A model generated the notes under the pieces. That model was not told where the DNA came from and did no database searches. It saw nothing but the letters and a program-made list of their open reading frames with translations. From Spirochaetota bacterium (GTDB lineage Bacteria > Spirochaetota > UBA4802 > JAFGJZ01), in the NCBI GenBank assembly GCA_023396665.1, contig JAEWVL010000193.1:1-6618 (forward strand): 6,618 nt of DNA, given 5' to 3'. The position numbers and the translations under genes are program-made. Shown here piece by piece: positions 5,185 to 6,618 of this stretch (positions are counted from its first letter, which is position 1; the number at the start of each line of letters is the position of its first letter).

Positions 5185-5967
5185 TTATTTCTTTAGGTAG
5201 GCAGGTTCTGATTTCAAAACACGCAAGGCTAATATCCTGATCTCTTCATTATCATGAATAATCAGTCCTTTAACCCTTTCCCTCAGACGTATATCCAGAT
5301 CATACCCCTTAAGTGCAGTCAACGAGGCGCTTAAAATGGTAACTTTCTTATCATAGTCCTTCTCATAAAACAAAAGTCGAATTTCTTCATATATAAGCGG
5401 ACTCTTAATCGTGACTGTTGTTAACGCAGAGATCCTGACATTTGGAGAGGGATCCCGAATAGCCTTAACAATATAGGGAATAGATTTTTGTTCTATTTCA
5501 TCATCATCTATTGCAGTAATCCCCCTTATTGCAGATTCTCGAAACAACCAATCTGCATTTCCAAATGCGTTGACAAAAACCGGAAAATGATCTGGATTTT
5601 TGTAGGCTATCAAGATGTCCAAAGCCTCCAGACGTACTTTATTTGATGAATCATTTTTAACTGCACTAACGTAAATATCTGGTGAGATTTTCTCATGAAA
5701 ATGATTTTGTATTCCCCGCATAGCATCTATGCGAACAGCGGGATTCTGGTCATTTAACGCTTTCACCAAAAAATCGTATGCACGCTCATGATTATATGCT
5801 GACACTTCAAGGACGGCTTTTTGACGTTCAACCCATGATGTCGAAAGATATTGACGCTCACAGAAATCCAGACGTTCATTGATTTTTCTCGTAGAAGGGG
5901 CCGAACTACAGGCTATAACACCAACTAACGTCATTATTGCAGTTATTTTTATTGCGGCATTCGTCAT
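5185..5967 (-). CDS. HEAT-repeat lipoprotein
   Basis: The 260-residue protein begins with a lipoprotein signal peptide: a hydrophobic stretch (8-19), then VIAC with lipid-attachment Cys20 followed by SSAPST. This is a relaxed lipobox (Val at -3). The rest is a helical solenoid of HEAT-type repeats with the pattern of an acidic/Asn turn then VR..A. Examples are LNDQNPAVRIDAMRGI (71-86), KNDSSNKVRLEALDI (104-118), FGNADWLFRESAIRGI (135-150), IRDPSPNVRISALTTV (170-185) and HDNEEIRILALRVL (238-251). HEAT solenoids bind proteins and have no catalytic activity, so a membrane-anchored scaffold or adaptor role is inferred. Its ATG overlaps the stop of the upstream lytic transglycosylase gene (ATGA), and GGTGAG lies too close to act as a standard ribosome site. 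Translation is therefore probably coupled, and the lipoprotein may assist or restrain that enzyme. Confidence 0.87.
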   Translation of the reverse strand: MTNAAIKITAIMTLVGVIACSSAPSTRKINERLDFCERQYLSTSWVERQKAVLEVSAYNHERAYDFLVKALNDQNPAVRIDAMRGIQNHFHEKISPDIYVSAVKNDSSNKVRLEALDILIAYKNPDHFPVFVNAFGNADWLFRESAIRGITAIDDDEIEQKSIPYIVKAIRDPSPNVRISALTTVTIKSPLIYEEIRLLFYEKDYDKKVTILSASLTALKGYDLDIRLRERVKGLIIHDNEEIRILALRVLKSEPAYLKK

Positions 5968-6618
5968 AACTCACCGTAAATTGCACGATATGAATTAAAA
6001 TTTCTCATGTTGCTGAATATATAATTTCTTGTTTCAACGTACGTTATACTTTCATTAAATAAATCAGTATCTTCGGCCGATATTGAGCTTCGCCATCTGT
6101 TAACATTACCAGGACCGGCATTGTAAGCACCAAGTATATAGTTATACCTACCGTCATAATTTTTCCAAAGCCAATTCAAGAAATGAGTACCGAATAATAT
6201 AGAGGTTCGAGGATCCTTTAAATCATAATCCGCAATTTTCAATTCCGCAGCAATGCCTCTGGCCGTCGCAGGCATGAGCTGCATTAATCCTGTCGCTTCA
6301 ACCCATGATACGGCATTATGTTGAAAAGCAGATTCCGCTTTGATAATGCTGATAATAAGACAACGATCAACCGACGGATATAGCGAGGAAATCTCTTCTA
6401 TATGATCAAAAAAGGCCTTTGGAAAGAGCCGGTAAACATATTGTTCGGGAAGCAACGAGATGTTTTCACTTATTGAAAATTCTTCCAGTAATTTTCTCAT
6501 ACCCACGTAGGAGTAATAATAGTTACCATACTTTGCACCGTAATTTGTCATAAGTGCATATTTCAATTTATTATCATTTTCCCCCATAGTGGTAAAAAAC
6601 GATGCTATTCCTTTTCCG
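5964..6618 (-). CDS. Slt-type lytic transglycosylase, C-terminal part (5' end outside the window)
   Basis: Soluble-lytic-transglycosylase family enzyme that cleaves peptidoglycan glycan strands between MurNAc and GlcNAc, forming 1,6-anhydroMurNAc. The frame stays open through the right edge, with about ten codons before the ATG at 6587, so that ATG is probably internal and the gene begins outside. Numbering from that Met, a helical linker with YRLFPKAF (52-59), equivalent to the segment before the catalytic domain in Slt70-like proteins, is followed by the lysozyme-like domain. Catalytic Glu85 lies in KAESAF (83-88). GLMQLMPATA (100-109) and GAYNAGPGNVNRW (153-165) are the other two family motifs, and YVETRNYI (183-190) closes the domain. 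All key residues are present, so it should be active. Its stop overlaps the start of the HEAT lipoprotein gene by four bases. The unseen N-terminus may hold a superhelical domain and signal peptide. Confidence 0.93.
   Translation of the reverse strand, partial: GKGIASFFTTMGENDNKLKYALMTNYGAKYGNYYYSYVGMRKLLEEFSISENISLLPEQYVYRLFPKAFFDHIEEISSLYPSVDRCLIISIIKAESAFQHNAVSWVEATGLMQLMPATARGIAAELKIADYDLKDPRTSILFGTHFLNWLWKNYDGRYNYILGAYNAGPGNVNRWRSSISAEDTDLFNESITYVETRNYIFSNMRNFNSYRAIYGEL

Noticed and set aside
6585..6587. ATG at 6587 as the true start of the lytic transglycosylase
   Set aside because: The frame stays open upstream to the window edge, the ATG has no good ribosome site before it, and no signal peptide follows it, so the gene most likely begins outside.

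Overview
The window (6,618 bases, moderately AT-rich) is ordinary chromosomal DNA from a Gram-negative (diderm) bacterium. The diderm assignment rests on an MlaE-type permease, a predicted outer-membrane beta-barrel protein, a lipobox-bearing lipoprotein and a Slt-type lytic transglycosylase. The phylum cannot be fixed from the sequence. The protein style and the loose lipobox would suit a spirochaete or a Fibrobacterota-like lineage, but that is only an impression. I see no mobile element, CRISPR array, tRNA or rRNA.

Region 1 (1-2526, + strand) is a tightly packed operon: the 3' part of rplI (ribosomal protein bL9, cut by the left edge), dnaB (replicative helicase) and an mlaE-family ABC permease. 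The rplI-dnaB order is a widespread bacterial arrangement. The permease starts inside the dnaB stop codon (ATGA), so a lipid-transport subunit is tied to the replication/ribosome operon. No mlaF ATPase or mlaD follows it.

Region 2 (2527-4077, - strand) holds two predicted exported envelope proteins read leftward. The first is an NlpC/P60-fold protein whose catalytic Cys position is Gln (3493-4077). The second is a small beta-barrel protein (2706-3362) with its own TTGACA-type promoter, followed by two tandem intrinsic terminators. The inactive-looking NlpC/P60 protein is the most notable gene in the window.

Region 3 (4078-5031) is a 243-base divergent intergenic region followed by a + strand gene for a secreted, helical, charged protein of unknown function. 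Its start is best placed at 4321 on the strength of a good ribosome binding site.

Region 4 (5032-6618) begins with a convergent intergenic region carrying a perfect 14-bp inverted repeat. Beyond it lies a leftward operon: a Slt-type lytic transglycosylase, cut by the right edge, overlapping (ATGA) a HEAT-repeat lipoprotein. Apart from rplI and dnaB, the genes share a cell-envelope theme: lipid transport, outer membrane and peptidoglycan.
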